From CAZNPA01 sp964575095 (GTDB lineage Bacteria; Pseudomonadota; Alphaproteobacteria; Rickettsiales; SXRF01), in assembly GCA_964575095.1 (NCBI GenBank), contig CAZNPA010000001.1, positions 310,001 through 374,000 of the forward strand: a stretch of 64,000 nucleotides of DNA, written 5' to 3'. Both the position numbers and the translations under genes were made by a program. This document shows positions 7,846 to 16,963 of the stretch, one piece after another. Every line of letters begins with the position of its first letter. Position 1 is the stretch's first letter. A model generated the notes under the pieces. The model saw nothing but the letters and a program-made list of their open reading frames with translations. It was not told the origin of the DNA and did not search any database.

Positions 7846-8919
7846 ATGGCGCAAAAACCAAAAACAGCCCTCATCACCGGCGTCACCGGGCAAGACGGAT
7901 CTTATCTCGCCGAATTTCTTTTAAAAAAAGGCTATGTCGTGCATGGCATCAAGCGGCGCGCGTCTTCGTTCAATACGGCGCGGGTTGACCACCTGTACCG
8001 CGACCCACATGAAGACGGCGTGCGTTTTTTCCTGCACCACGGCGATTTGACCGACACCGGCTGCCTGGTTCGCATCATCGAGCAGGTGCATCCGGACGAA
8101 ATCTATAACCTGGCGGCGCAGAGCCATGTCGCCGTTTCATTCGAGGAACCGGAATATACGGCCAATTCCAATGCGCTGGGAACATTGCGCATTCTCGAAG
8201 CCATCCGCATCCTCGGCCTCGAAAAAAGCACCCGCTTCTATCAGGCCTCCACTTCCGAACTCTACGGGCTGGCGCAGGAAACGCCGCAGACGGAAAAAAC
8301 GCCCTTTTATCCGCGCTCGCCCTACGCGATCTCCAAGCTCTATGCCTACTGGACGACGGTCAACTATCGCGAAGCCTACGGCCTCTACGCCTGCAACGGC
8401 ATATTGTTCAACCACGAGTCGCCGGTGCGCGGTGAAAATTTCGTGACGAGAAAAATCACCCGGGCGCTGGCGCGGATCAAGCTCGGCGTGCAGGACGAGC
8501 TGTTCCTCGGCAACCTCCATGCCAAACGCGACTGGGGACACGCGAAAGACTATGTCGAAGCGCAGTGGCTGATGCTGCAGCAGGAGAAGCCGGAAGATTA
8601 CGTCATCGCCACCGGCGAGCAATACAGCGTCCGCGATTTTGTAGACCGCGCCGCCGGAGAGCTGGGCATGAAAATCCGCTGGCAGGGCGAAGGATTACGG
8701 GAAGAAGGCATCGATGCCTCCGGCAGGCGCATCGTCAGTGTCGATCCCCGCTATTTCCGCCCGACGGAAGTCGATAATCTCCTGGGCGATGCCGCCAAAG
8801 CCAGAACCAAACTGGGCTGGACGCCAAAAATTACCTTCAACCAGCTGGTCAAGGAGATGGTGGCCGTGGATTTGAAGGACGCGGAGCGCGAAAAACACCT
8901 CATCGCCAGCGGATATTAA
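7846..8919 (+). CDS. gmd: GDP-mannose 4,6-dehydratase
   Basis: Converts GDP-D-mannose to GDP-4-keto-6-deoxy-D-mannose, the precursor of GDP-fucose, rhamnose, perosamine and virenose-like sugars. The 357-residue SDR has the NADP motif GVTGQDGSYLAEFL, the RRASSFNT cofactor loop, STSELYG with the catalytic Thr/Ser and Glu, YAISK with the catalytic Tyr and Lys, and the GMD hallmark FNHESP. A Shine-Dalgarno-like AAAGGAA precedes ATG 7846. A 20-bp gap separates it from the nonulosonic acid run, so it begins a second module, and its stop overlaps the next start by 1 bp. Confidence 0.95.
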   Translation: MAQKPKTALITGVTGQDGSYLAEFLLKKGYVVHGIKRRASSFNTARVDHLYRDPHEDGVRFFLHHGDLTDTGCLVRIIEQVHPDEIYNLAAQSHVAVSFEEPEYTANSNALGTLRILEAIRILGLEKSTRFYQASTSELYGLAQETPQTEKTPFYPRSPYAISKLYAYWTTVNYREAYGLYACNGILFNHESPVRGENFVTRKITRALARIKLGVQDELFLGNLHAKRDWGHAKDYVEAQWLMLQQEKPEDYVIATGEQYSVRDFVDRAAGELGMKIRWQGEGLREEGIDASGRRIVSVDPRYFRPTEVDNLLGDAAKARTKLGWTPKITFNQLVKEMVAVDLKDAEREKHLIASGY

Positions 8920-10169
8920 TGAATAAAGTCACGAAAATCACCCGCTGCCGCGCTTGCGGCAATTCCAATCTGGTGCAAGTGGTGGATTTAGGTGTCCAGT
9001 ATTTAACCGGGGTATTCCCCAAGCAAAAATCGCCGGGCGACTTGACGCGCGGCCCACTGCGGCTGGTGAAGTGCCACGGCGATGGGAATGCCTGCGGATT
9101 GCTGCAACTCGACCATTCCTACGACCTCGGCGAAATGTACGGCGATAACTACGGCTACCGCTCGGGCCTCAATCGCCACATGGTGAAGCATCTTGAGCAA
9201 AAGATTGCCGCTATCGTAGCCATGGCGTCGCCTAAATCCGGGGATTTGGTGATCGACATCGGCGCCAATGACGGCACCAGTCTGGGATTTTATCCCGAAC
9301 ATCTTTTGCTGGTGGGAATCGACCCGACCGGCCGGAAATTCAAAAACTATTACAAAAAACACATCCAGCTGATCCCCGATTTCTTTAATGCAGCCCTGGT
9401 GAAAAACCGTTTTCCCGGCATAAAAGCAAAAATCATCACCTCGTTTTCGATGCTGTACGATCTCGAAGCGCCGCTCGCCTTTGTCCGAGATATCGCCGAG
9501 ATACTCGATCCCGAAGAAGGCATTTGGGTGTTCGAGCAGAGCTACATGCCGCTCATGCTGAAACAAATAGCGTTCGATACGATTTGCCATGAGCATCTGG
9601 AATATTACGGCCTTAAGCAGATCGAATGGATTCTGCGCCAGGCCGGCCTTAAAATCATCGATGTCGATTTCAACGATATCAACGGCGGCAGCTTTTCCGT
9701 CGTGGCCGCCCACGCCGGTTCTCCAAGAATCGCCCATACAAAGAAAATCGCCGACGTCCTGCGGCAGGAAGAACACACCGGCCTTGACCAAATCGCCCCT
9801 TACATGGAATTCGGCGCCAACATCAGGAAAGCCTGCGATGTGCTGATTGATTTCATCAAAAGCGCTCAGGCGCAGAAGAAAACCGTCGCGGCTTTGGGCG
9901 CTTCCACAAAAGGAAACGTGCTGCTGCAATATTGCGGTTTCACCGATAAGGATATCGCTACGGTCGGCGAAGTGAACCCAGATAAGTTCGGCGCATTCAC
10001 GCCCGGAACCGGCATCCCGATTAGCGATGAAAAATCCGTGCTGGCGCACGGCTACGATTATCTGATCGTTCTGCCCTGGCACTTTAAGGCATTCTTCCTG
10101 AACAACGCGGCGTTTAATGGACAACGCCTCGTTTTCCCGCTGCCTGAACTGGAGGTGGTGCCGCTGTGA
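8919..10169 (+). CDS. SAM-dependent sugar C-methyltransferase (TylCIII-like)
   Basis: A 416-residue protein with the three-part layout of NDP-hexose C-methyltransferases: an N-terminal zinc-binding part (CRACG and a later conserved Cys), a class-I SAM domain (VIDIGANDGTSLGF, about residues 108-121), and a C-terminal domain with the conserved GASTKGN segment. TylCIII-type enzymes put a methyl group on C3 of 4-keto-6-deoxy-NDP-sugars. It is directly behind gmd, so a GDP-4-keto-6-deoxyhexose is the natural acceptor. The product would be a branched-chain sugar (inference). Confidence 0.85.
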   Translation: MNKVTKITRCRACGNSNLVQVVDLGVQYLTGVFPKQKSPGDLTRGPLRLVKCHGDGNACGLLQLDHSYDLGEMYGDNYGYRSGLNRHMVKHLEQKIAAIVAMASPKSGDLVIDIGANDGTSLGFYPEHLLLVGIDPTGRKFKNYYKKHIQLIPDFFNAALVKNRFPGIKAKIITSFSMLYDLEAPLAFVRDIAEILDPEEGIWVFEQSYMPLMLKQIAFDTICHEHLEYYGLKQIEWILRQAGLKIIDVDFNDINGGSFSVVAAHAGSPRIAHTKKIADVLRQEEHTGLDQIAPYMEFGANIRKACDVLIDFIKSAQAQKKTVAALGASTKGNVLLQYCGFTDKDIATVGEVNPDKFGAFTPGTGIPISDEKSVLAHGYDYLIVLPWHFKAFFLNNAAFNGQRLVFPLPELEVVPL

Positions 10170-11083
10170 CACAGCCACATGCCATCATCGTCGGCAGCGA
10201 TGGTCAGGACGGCAAGCTGCTCACAGAATATCTGCGCGCAAAAAACTACGGCCTGACATTAGTAACGCGCAAAAGCCACGATATCACCGAGACAACGCAG
10301 GTGGAAGCGCTGGTACGCAAAACATCGCCTTCGGAAATATATTATCTGGCGGCATACCATCACTCCTCAGAAATGGAGAGAGGCGCGGCGGCGGAGTTAT
10401 TGGAAAAAAGCATTGAAATCAATGCCACTGCCTGGGGATATTTTCTCGACGCCGCCGCGCAACACCAGAAAAACTGCCGGCTTTTTTATGCCTCCTCCTG
10501 CCATGTGTTTGAGGAAAAGAAAGATGGATTGATCGATGAACATAGCCCGGTTGCGCCAAGCTCCGCCTATGCCATCAGCAAACAGGCGGGGATGGAGCTT
10601 TGCCGCCGTTACCGGAAACAGCATTCGCTTCACGCCAGCTGCGGTATTTTGTTCAACCATGAATCGGTGTATCGTTCTGAGGCCTATCTTTCTAAAAAAA
10701 TAGCAAAGGCCGCCGCACAGGCGGCGCGCAATCAGGGCGGGAGCTTACGCATCGGCAACCTGGAGGCCGTGGCGGACTGGGGTGCAGGAGAGGATTACGT
10801 GATTGCCATGCACAACATACTGCAACTACGCCAGCCTGACGATTATATCGTCGCCACCGGCGTTTCCCATTCGGTGCGCGAATGGCTGGATACGGCGTTC
10901 CGGCATGTGGGACTGGACTACAAAAATTACGTGACGGAAGATTCCTCCTTGTTGCAAAAACAACCTGAAAGACGGATCGGCGACAGTACGAAGCTAAGAA
11001 AAGCCACGCATTGGCAACCAAAAATTTCCTTTACGCAGATGATCCACCGGCTAGTGGATTTTGAATTGGCGGTATTATCGTGA
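10166..11083 (+). CDS. GMD-like SDR, probable GDP-sugar reductase or epimerase
   Basis: A 305-residue SDR with SDGQDGKLL in place of the usual TGxxGxxG loop, ASSCHVFEE around the active-site Ser, SAYAISK with the catalytic Tyr and Lys, and GILFNHES, a signature shared with GDP-mannose 4,6-dehydratase. It is therefore a diverged GMD relative rather than a standard epimerase. Start is GTG 10166 (GTGA overlap). Behind gmd and the C-methyltransferase, it may reduce the 4-keto group of the methylated GDP-sugar. The glycine loop is atypical, so cofactor binding should not be assumed to be standard. Confidence 0.75.
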   Translation: MTQPHAIIVGSDGQDGKLLTEYLRAKNYGLTLVTRKSHDITETTQVEALVRKTSPSEIYYLAAYHHSSEMERGAAAELLEKSIEINATAWGYFLDAAAQHQKNCRLFYASSCHVFEEKKDGLIDEHSPVAPSSAYAISKQAGMELCRRYRKQHSLHASCGILFNHESVYRSEAYLSKKIAKAAAQAARNQGGSLRIGNLEAVADWGAGEDYVIAMHNILQLRQPDDYIVATGVSHSVREWLDTAFRHVGLDYKNYVTEDSSLLQKQPERRIGDSTKLRKATHWQPKISFTQMIHRLVDFELAVLS

Positions 11084-12237
11084 CGCGCAAAAAGAAACTG
11101 GCCATCATCGTCGCCAGCCCGCTGACGGAAAATATCTATCAGCGCATCGGCGCCGATCAATTCGATGAGATGGAGGTCGCTGTTTTCGATTGCCTGCATT
11201 GGATAAGAAAAACCAACGATATCCCTGCTTTTATCAGTACATCCAAAAACAATATTCTTGAGATAGGCAATGTCGAGGCATTCAGCCGCGCCATGACCGC
11301 TTTTCAACCGGATTATCTGCTGGATTTCGTCGGACGCGGCGCCATGACCAAAATTATTCAGATGGAGTGTCATCGAACCGGAACCCTGTATATCACCCAT
11401 CACCTCAGTCCATTTCCAACCGTGTTATCCCGATCTTCTGCCGGAAAGTCCCTACTGCTACATCCGCTACGCACCATTAAAAAAGCCTGGGGGGTTTGCA
11501 AAAGAATCCTGGCCGGCGCCAATCCCTTCCCTCCCGATATCTCATTACTGGCCGGTGCCAGAAGCGCTAACCCGTGGCTGATGTCCGCCAAGCGGGTGGT
11601 TCATGCCGCAACGCCCGCTTACTACGACATCATCGCCTGTGCAAAGAACGGAAATTCGCCGCAGAAAGAGGAATACATCCTTTTTATCGACGACTGCCTG
11701 CCGCTGAGTTTCGATTTCTTGCTGGGAAGTTTTAAACCCATCATGGCGCCGGAAGAATATTTCCCGATGATGAACCAATTTTTCTCCCGGCTGGAAAGAC
11801 TGTTCGGCCTGCCGGTGGTGATCGCCGCCCACCCCAACGGAGAAGAATACCCGGATTACGCCGGATTGTTCGCTGGCAGGAGGGTAGAATTCGGCCAGAG
11901 CGCCGCGCTCTCGTTCGGATGCTTATTCGCCATGACGCATTATTCCAGCGCCATTAATTACCCCATTATCCTCAAGAAACCTGTAAATACGATCACGTTT
12001 GAGGCGCTAAAGAAAAGCCTGCATGGCCCTTCCGTCGATTACATAGGCTCGTTGTTGCAGCGCGTGCCGGTTGACCTGACGGCCAGACCGGATGACGCAC
12101 TATTAAAAAGTATTTTTCTTGCCCCGGTCAATCAAGCCGCCTATGAACGTTACCAACGAGATTATATTGTGAATACCGCCGCACCCGGGGCAAATCCTTT
12201 TGATAATTTGCAACAATACCTGCTATCCTTACCATAA
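11080..12237 (+). CDS. Uncharacterised polysaccharide-locus protein, glycosyltransferase-like
   Basis: A 385-residue soluble-looking protein that I do not recognise as a named family. It starts with a Rossmann-like strand (KKLAIIVASPL), has a middle EYILFIDDCLPLSFDF strand-turn and a later FGLPVVIAAHPNGEEYPDYAG segment reminiscent of CMP-sugar (sialyl/polysialyl-like) or surface-carbohydrate transferases with two Rossmann-like halves. TITFEALK lies in the second half. Start is GTG 11080, coupled to the preceding reductase. Being in a locus that makes a CMP-nonulosonic acid, a CMP-sugar transferase role is a possibility only. Confidence 0.5.
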   Translation: MTRKKKLAIIVASPLTENIYQRIGADQFDEMEVAVFDCLHWIRKTNDIPAFISTSKNNILEIGNVEAFSRAMTAFQPDYLLDFVGRGAMTKIIQMECHRTGTLYITHHLSPFPTVLSRSSAGKSLLLHPLRTIKKAWGVCKRILAGANPFPPDISLLAGARSANPWLMSAKRVVHAATPAYYDIIACAKNGNSPQKEEYILFIDDCLPLSFDFLLGSFKPIMAPEEYFPMMNQFFSRLERLFGLPVVIAAHPNGEEYPDYAGLFAGRRVEFGQSAALSFGCLFAMTHYSSAINYPIILKKPVNTITFEALKKSLHGPSVDYIGSLLQRVPVDLTARPDDALLKSIFLAPVNQAAYERYQRDYIVNTAAPGANPFDNLQQYLLSLP

Positions 12238-12276
12238 TATTTTCGTGTTTCCCTTATCCCCTACGAGTGTCATTTT

Positions 12277-13125
12277 ATGCTAAGAAAAACAGCCAACTTC
12301 TTTTTCGCTATCCGTGACCGCCAGCGCATCATTATCGGCCTGTCCAAGGGCTGCGCCGCCATGACAGCACGAAGAATCGACTTTCGCCACCCAACGACGT
12401 GGGAATTTTCGGGATTCAGCCAAAACGGCGAGGATGGCATTCTGGATGTGCTACGCTCCCAACTACTGAGCCCAAACTGGTATTTCATTGAAATCGGCGC
12501 TGCCGACGGCATCGATAATAATTCGGCGTGGTTGGCGATAACGCAAAAATACAAAGGACTGATGATCGAGGGCAATCCGAAGTTGGTCGAGCGCGCGCAG
12601 CGCATGGTCGCCCATTACAGCCTGGGACTGGAAATCGTGCCGATGTTCGTTGGGCCGAAATCGGCGGCGCGAATCAAGGAAATGTCGCTCTATCCTGATC
12701 CGGACATTTTTTCTCTCGATATCGACGGCATCGATTATTACGTCGCCGACGCCCTGCTGAAAGCAGGCTTCCGCCCTAAGATTTTCGTAGTGGAATTCAA
12801 CTCGGCCTTCGGCCCTGCCGACGCTAAAACCATTCCCTATGCCGATAATTTCGTCTACACGAACGCGCATCCGAGCGAACTCTATTACGGCGTTTCCATC
12901 ACCGGATGGAAAAAGCTCTTTGCTGCCGCCGGCTACCGTTTTGTCACGGTCGACCGGAAAGGGATAAATGCGTTTTTCGCCGACCCCGCGCAATTCTCGG
13001 CCGGATTCCTCAATGCGGTTGAAGGGCTGGAATATGCGGAGAATGAGTTGCAGATGCGAAAGTTTCGCACGGGACACGCGGAACAATTCAAACGCATAGC
13101 GCACCTGCCCTACACCACGCTATGA
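12277..13125 (+). CDS. FkbM-like methyltransferase-fold protein
   Basis: A 282-residue protein with FSQNGEDGILDVL followed by FIEIGAADGIDNNSAWLA, the pattern of FkbM-like SAM-dependent methyltransferases often found in glycan loci. FSLDIDGIDYYVADAL corresponds to the motif after the SAM loop where FkbM proteins carry an acidic IDVEG-like stretch. The first ~40 residues are basic and hydrophobic and may contact the membrane. It could O-methylate a sugar. A 39-bp gap precedes it; its stop overlaps the next glycosyltransferase by 4 bp. Confidence 0.65.
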   Translation: MLRKTANFFFAIRDRQRIIIGLSKGCAAMTARRIDFRHPTTWEFSGFSQNGEDGILDVLRSQLLSPNWYFIEIGAADGIDNNSAWLAITQKYKGLMIEGNPKLVERAQRMVAHYSLGLEIVPMFVGPKSAARIKEMSLYPDPDIFSLDIDGIDYYVADALLKAGFRPKIFVVEFNSAFGPADAKTIPYADNFVYTNAHPSELYYGVSITGWKKLFAAAGYRFVTVDRKGINAFFADPAQFSAGFLNAVEGLEYAENELQMRKFRTGHAEQFKRIAHLPYTTL

Positions 13126-14183
13126 CCGCAGCCGATTTGCCGCCTACCCTCTCCGTTTGCATCAACACGCGCAACCGGTCGTCGTTCCTTCCGGAAACAC
13201 TGGATTCGATGCTGTGCCAAATCCGGCCGGGCGTCGAAATCGTGGTAGTGGACGGCGCCTCCACCGATACGACGCAGGAACTGGTGCAGGATTATGCACG
13301 CCGTCACGCTTCTATCCGCTATTTCCGCTCTGAAACGCCGATCGGGATCGACGAAGGCTACGATTTGGCGGTGGGCCATGCCAAAGGCGCGTATTGCTGG
13401 CTGATGACCGACGACGACCTGATCGACATAGGCGCCATCGACCGCATTCTCCACGAAATTTCCAACCATTACGACCTGATTCTGCTCGATCTGAATTGCT
13501 ATACCAAAGATATGAGCCTGTCGCTTCATCACAAGCTCTACAACGTGTCAGAAGATAAAATCTTCGATTCCGGTCTCCGGGAAGATTTCTTGCACTCCGC
13601 CAAAACGGGAATTTCCTATATCGGCAGCGTCGTGCTGAAACGATCGCTGTGGTTTGAAACAGAGAGGCGCCCGTACTATGGCAGCTATTTCGCGCATGTG
13701 GCCGTCATCCTGCAAAGCCCGTCGCTTGCGAAGATACTCCTGATAAGCCATCCCTATATCAAATATAGAAGCGGCAACAGCAGCTGGACCGCGCGCAGCT
13801 TTGAGATATGGAATTTTAAATACCCCGATCTGGTCTGGGGACTTCCCGCCCTCCCGGATCGTGAGAAAGCCCTGGTAAGTGTGCGCCATCCATGGAAGCG
13901 TTTTCTTTCCATCGTTAAATCGCGGGCGCTGGGCGAGTATGATATCGGCGTTTTCAATCAGCAATTGGCCGGAAGAATAGATGGGCTTCATTATCCTATT
14001 TATTTTTTGATCGCCATCGCACCGCAATTTTTCTTAAATTATTCACTGCTGATTTTTTGCCTGATCTTCCGCAAGCGCGTTTCGTATACCATTTATAATT
14101 TTCTGCTCGCCAGCCCATATCAATCTTTTTCAATCTGGACATCAGCATTATTCGGCCTGAAGTTTCCACGCCATGCGTTCTAA
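13122..14183 (+). CDS. GT2-family glycosyltransferase
   Basis: A 353-residue family-2 glycosyltransferase. The GT-A core begins SVCINTRNRSSFLPETLDSM with EIVVVDGASTDTTQEL, and MTDDDL at about residues 96-101 supplies the DxD metal site. A hydrophobic stretch near residues 285-315 (YPIYFLIAIAPQFFLNYSLL) probably anchors the C-terminus in the inner membrane. It adds one sugar of the repeat unit from an NDP- or CMP-donor that cannot be identified. It overlaps the next gene by 11 bp. Confidence 0.85.
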   Translation: MTAADLPPTLSVCINTRNRSSFLPETLDSMLCQIRPGVEIVVVDGASTDTTQELVQDYARRHASIRYFRSETPIGIDEGYDLAVGHAKGAYCWLMTDDDLIDIGAIDRILHEISNHYDLILLDLNCYTKDMSLSLHHKLYNVSEDKIFDSGLREDFLHSAKTGISYIGSVVLKRSLWFETERRPYYGSYFAHVAVILQSPSLAKILLISHPYIKYRSGNSSWTARSFEIWNFKYPDLVWGLPALPDREKALVSVRHPWKRFLSIVKSRALGEYDIGVFNQQLAGRIDGLHYPIYFLIAIAPQFFLNYSLLIFCLIFRKRVSYTIYNFLLASPYQSFSIWTSALFGLKFPRHAF

Positions 14184-16152
14184 CCCGCCCCATCCTAAAT
14201 ACCGCCCTGATATAGATGGTCTGCGCGCCGTCGCCGTTTTGTCGGTTATCGGCTTTCACCTGTTCCCAAGCGTGCTAAGGGGCGGGTTTATCGGCGTCGA
14301 CATTTTCTTCGTCATTTCCGGGTTTCTGATCTCCTCGATCATTTTTGAAGGACTGGAGCGCGGCAGTTTCAGTTTCATCGACTTCTACACCCGCCGCATC
14401 AAGCGCATCTTTCCCGCTTTGCTGCTGGTGCTCATCGCCAGCTTCGCAATCGGCTGGTTCATGTTGCTCGCCGATGAATACAAACAACTGGGCAAGCACA
14501 TCGCCGCCGGCGCAGGCTTCGTCTCGAACTTCGCGCTCTGGGGTGAAAGCGACTATTTCGATACCGCTGCAGAAACCAAGCCGTTGCTGCATTTATGGTC
14601 GCTCGGCATCGAAGAACAATTCTACTTCCTATGGCCATTGCTGCTGTGGGCGGCGTGGATCCGGAAATTCAACCTGCTGAAAATAGTTATAGCGATAGCC
14701 GTCATATCTTTTGTGCTGAACGTGCGCATGACGCATAAGGATGCCGCGTCCGCGTTCTATCTTCCTCATGCCCGTTTCTGGGAATTATTGGCAGGAGCTG
14801 TGCTGGCCTATGTCACCCTTTATAAAAATAAAGCGCTGGAAATATTACCTCACCACACCCGGTCATTGCTCGGTGGCGTCTTCATCGTGGTCAGTCTGTT
14901 TATCATTTATAAAGGCCGGAGTTTTCCGGGATACTGGGCGCTGCTGCCGGTGGCAGGCGCTGTGCTACTCATCTCGGCAGGAACGTCTGCCTGGTTCAAT
15001 AAAACGATCCTTTCAAATCGCCTGCTGGTGTGGTTCGGGCTGATTAGCTATCCGCTCTATCTCTGGCATTGGCCGTTGTGGTCGTTCCTGCGCATTGCCC
15101 AAGGCGAAACGCCCACGTATGAAATGCGGCTGGCAATTTTTGTAGCTTCTGTCGGGCTGGCCTGGCTGACTTACCGGTTTGTCGAAACGCCGATCCGAAC
15201 GGGCGATAATGCCACGCGTAAAAGAAATATCCTGATCGTTCTGATGATAATGGCCGGTGGCATCGGATACGGCTGTTACACACAATCAGGATTTCCACAA
15301 AGGTCTCTTCCCAAACTGCTCGATCCCTATACACAAACACTAACGCTGAGTGAAAAGAAAGACGCCTGTTTCGAGATACCCTTCGCCTATGAAACAAGCG
15401 GCACATGGTTCTGCACGCTTGGCGCAAAAGATACAAAACCAACCATGTTTGCCTATGGAGACAGCCACGCCTTAGGTCTGATACCGGCGCTGGACAAATT
15501 CGGCGTCGAACAACATCGATCCATCCCATTCATCGGTAATTCAGGCTGCCCGCCCTTGCTTGGAATCCAATCCGTACGAGGCGAAGAATTGACGAAGAAA
15601 TACAATTGCCAGAAAATCAATGAAAGAATATTCGAGTACGTTAAAAACAACGACATCAAATCCGTTTTGCTTATAGCGCGCTGGTCTTACTATACCGGCG
15701 GAACCACCACACCCAATGAATTAAACCCTGTATTCGCCGAGGGGAAAAAATATTCTTCCCAGGAAGCGTTTGCCTATGGAATCAAGCAGACTATCGATAG
15801 ATACAAGGCGATCGGAGTGAAAGTCTATATCATGGGAGACAATCCCCAGCAGATACACAATCCCATGGACGCGCTCAGGAAATATCGCAGGCAGGCATCG
15901 GACAGCCTGATCAATCAATTATCAGTGCCGAAAACCGAGCACCTGAACAACCAACGTTTGGCCCTGAAAATCATAAAAAATAATACGCAGGGCAAGGCAA
16001 CGTACATCAATTTTGATAATCTGTTATGTCCGAACGATACCTGCCCGCTGGTGGTTAACAGCAAGTTTCTTTACAAAGATTCCGATCACTTAAGCATCGA
16101 CGGCTCGCTCTACATTTACCCTACGCTGCGAAATGCCTTGTTAAGGAAATAA
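14173..16152 (+). CDS. OafA/YrhL-type membrane acyltransferase with C-terminal SGNH domain
   Basis: A 659-residue acyltransferase-3 protein. The first ~380 residues hold the multi-pass domain with the family start YRPDIDGLRAVAVLSVIGFH and GGFIGVDIFFVISGFLIS. The C-terminal periplasmic part is an SGNH hydrolase-like domain with GDSHALG and a late SDHLS (catalytic Asp and His). Such fusions O-acetylate O-antigen sugars: the membrane part moves the acetyl group and the SGNH part delivers it. It is the only visible O-acylation gene of the locus. Confidence 0.92.
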   Translation: MRSNPPHPKYRPDIDGLRAVAVLSVIGFHLFPSVLRGGFIGVDIFFVISGFLISSIIFEGLERGSFSFIDFYTRRIKRIFPALLLVLIASFAIGWFMLLADEYKQLGKHIAAGAGFVSNFALWGESDYFDTAAETKPLLHLWSLGIEEQFYFLWPLLLWAAWIRKFNLLKIVIAIAVISFVLNVRMTHKDAASAFYLPHARFWELLAGAVLAYVTLYKNKALEILPHHTRSLLGGVFIVVSLFIIYKGRSFPGYWALLPVAGAVLLISAGTSAWFNKTILSNRLLVWFGLISYPLYLWHWPLWSFLRIAQGETPTYEMRLAIFVASVGLAWLTYRFVETPIRTGDNATRKRNILIVLMIMAGGIGYGCYTQSGFPQRSLPKLLDPYTQTLTLSEKKDACFEIPFAYETSGTWFCTLGAKDTKPTMFAYGDSHALGLIPALDKFGVEQHRSIPFIGNSGCPPLLGIQSVRGEELTKKYNCQKINERIFEYVKNNDIKSVLLIARWSYYTGGTTTPNELNPVFAEGKKYSSQEAFAYGIKQTIDRYKAIGVKVYIMGDNPQQIHNPMDALRKYRRQASDSLINQLSVPKTEHLNNQRLALKIIKNNTQGKATYINFDNLLCPNDTCPLVVNSKFLYKDSDHLSIDGSLYIYPTLRNALLRK

Positions 16153-16195
16153 TGTTGAAATACTGTACCTTTACCAAACAAGCGAGACATACCTC

Positions 16196-16963
16196 ATGAA
16201 TCACAAAGTCATCATTTTATGCGGCGGGCTCGGCACGCGCCTGTCCGAAGAAACGCAGGTCCGTCCCAAACCGATGGTGGAGATCGGCGGGCGCCCGATG
16301 CTGTGGCACATCATGAAAATTTACGAGCGTCACGGCTGCAAGGATTTCATGCTGGCGCTGGGCTACAAAGGCGAAATCATCAAGGATTATTTCCTGAATT
16401 ACCATGCGCGCTTAAGCGACGTCACCGTCAACCTTAAAACGGGTAAGGTCGAATACCGCAACCCCACCGCCGAAGACTGGCGCGTATCGCTCATCGATAC
16501 CGGCGACAAGACCATGACCGGCGGCCGGCTGCTCAGGCTGAAGCCCTACCTGCAATCGGACGGCACATTCCTGCTCACCTACGGCGACGGCGTTGCCGAT
16601 ATCGACATCAAGGCGCTCGTTGCCTTCCACAAAAGCCATGGCCGCCTGGCGACCATTACCGCCGTCCGGCCACCGGCACGCTTTGGCAATTTGCACATCG
16701 AGAAAGACCGCGTGTCGCGGTTCGAGGAAAAACCGCAAACAGGCGAAGGCTGGATCAATGGCGGGTTCTTCGTGTTCGAGCCCGGCGTGCTGGAGTATAT
16801 CAAAAGCGATGCCACCCTGCTCGAAAAATCGCCGCTGGAACGCCTGGCGGCGGACGGGCAGCTGATGGCCTACCAGCATACCGGCTACTGGCAATCGATG
16901 GATACGCTGCGCGACAAGAACACGCTGGAAGAGTTATGGGCAACCGGGAAAGCGCCGTGGTGA
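16196..16963 (+). CDS. rfbF: Glucose-1-phosphate cytidylyltransferase
   Basis: Makes CDP-glucose from glucose-1-phosphate and CTP. The 255-residue protein matches RfbF closely: LCGGLGTRLSEETQVRPKPM (nucleotide loop), EIGGRPMLWHIMKIY, the TYGDGVADID metal site, and INGGFFVFEP. A 43-bp gap from the acyltransferase gene makes it the first gene of the CDP-sugar module, and the stop overlaps rfbG by a GTGA. Confidence 0.95.
   Translation: MNHKVIILCGGLGTRLSEETQVRPKPMVEIGGRPMLWHIMKIYERHGCKDFMLALGYKGEIIKDYFLNYHARLSDVTVNLKTGKVEYRNPTAEDWRVSLIDTGDKTMTGGRLLRLKPYLQSDGTFLLTYGDGVADIDIKALVAFHKSHGRLATITAVRPPARFGNLHIEKDRVSRFEEKPQTGEGWINGGFFVFEPGVLEYIKSDATLLEKSPLERLAADGQLMAYQHTGYWQSMDTLRDKNTLEELWATGKAPW

Noticed and set aside
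9003..10178. 391-codon open frame on the minus strand opposite the C-methyltransferase
   Set aside because: The sense frame has zinc and SAM motifs and 4-bp/1-bp coupling to neighbours; the antisense product has no recognisable motif.
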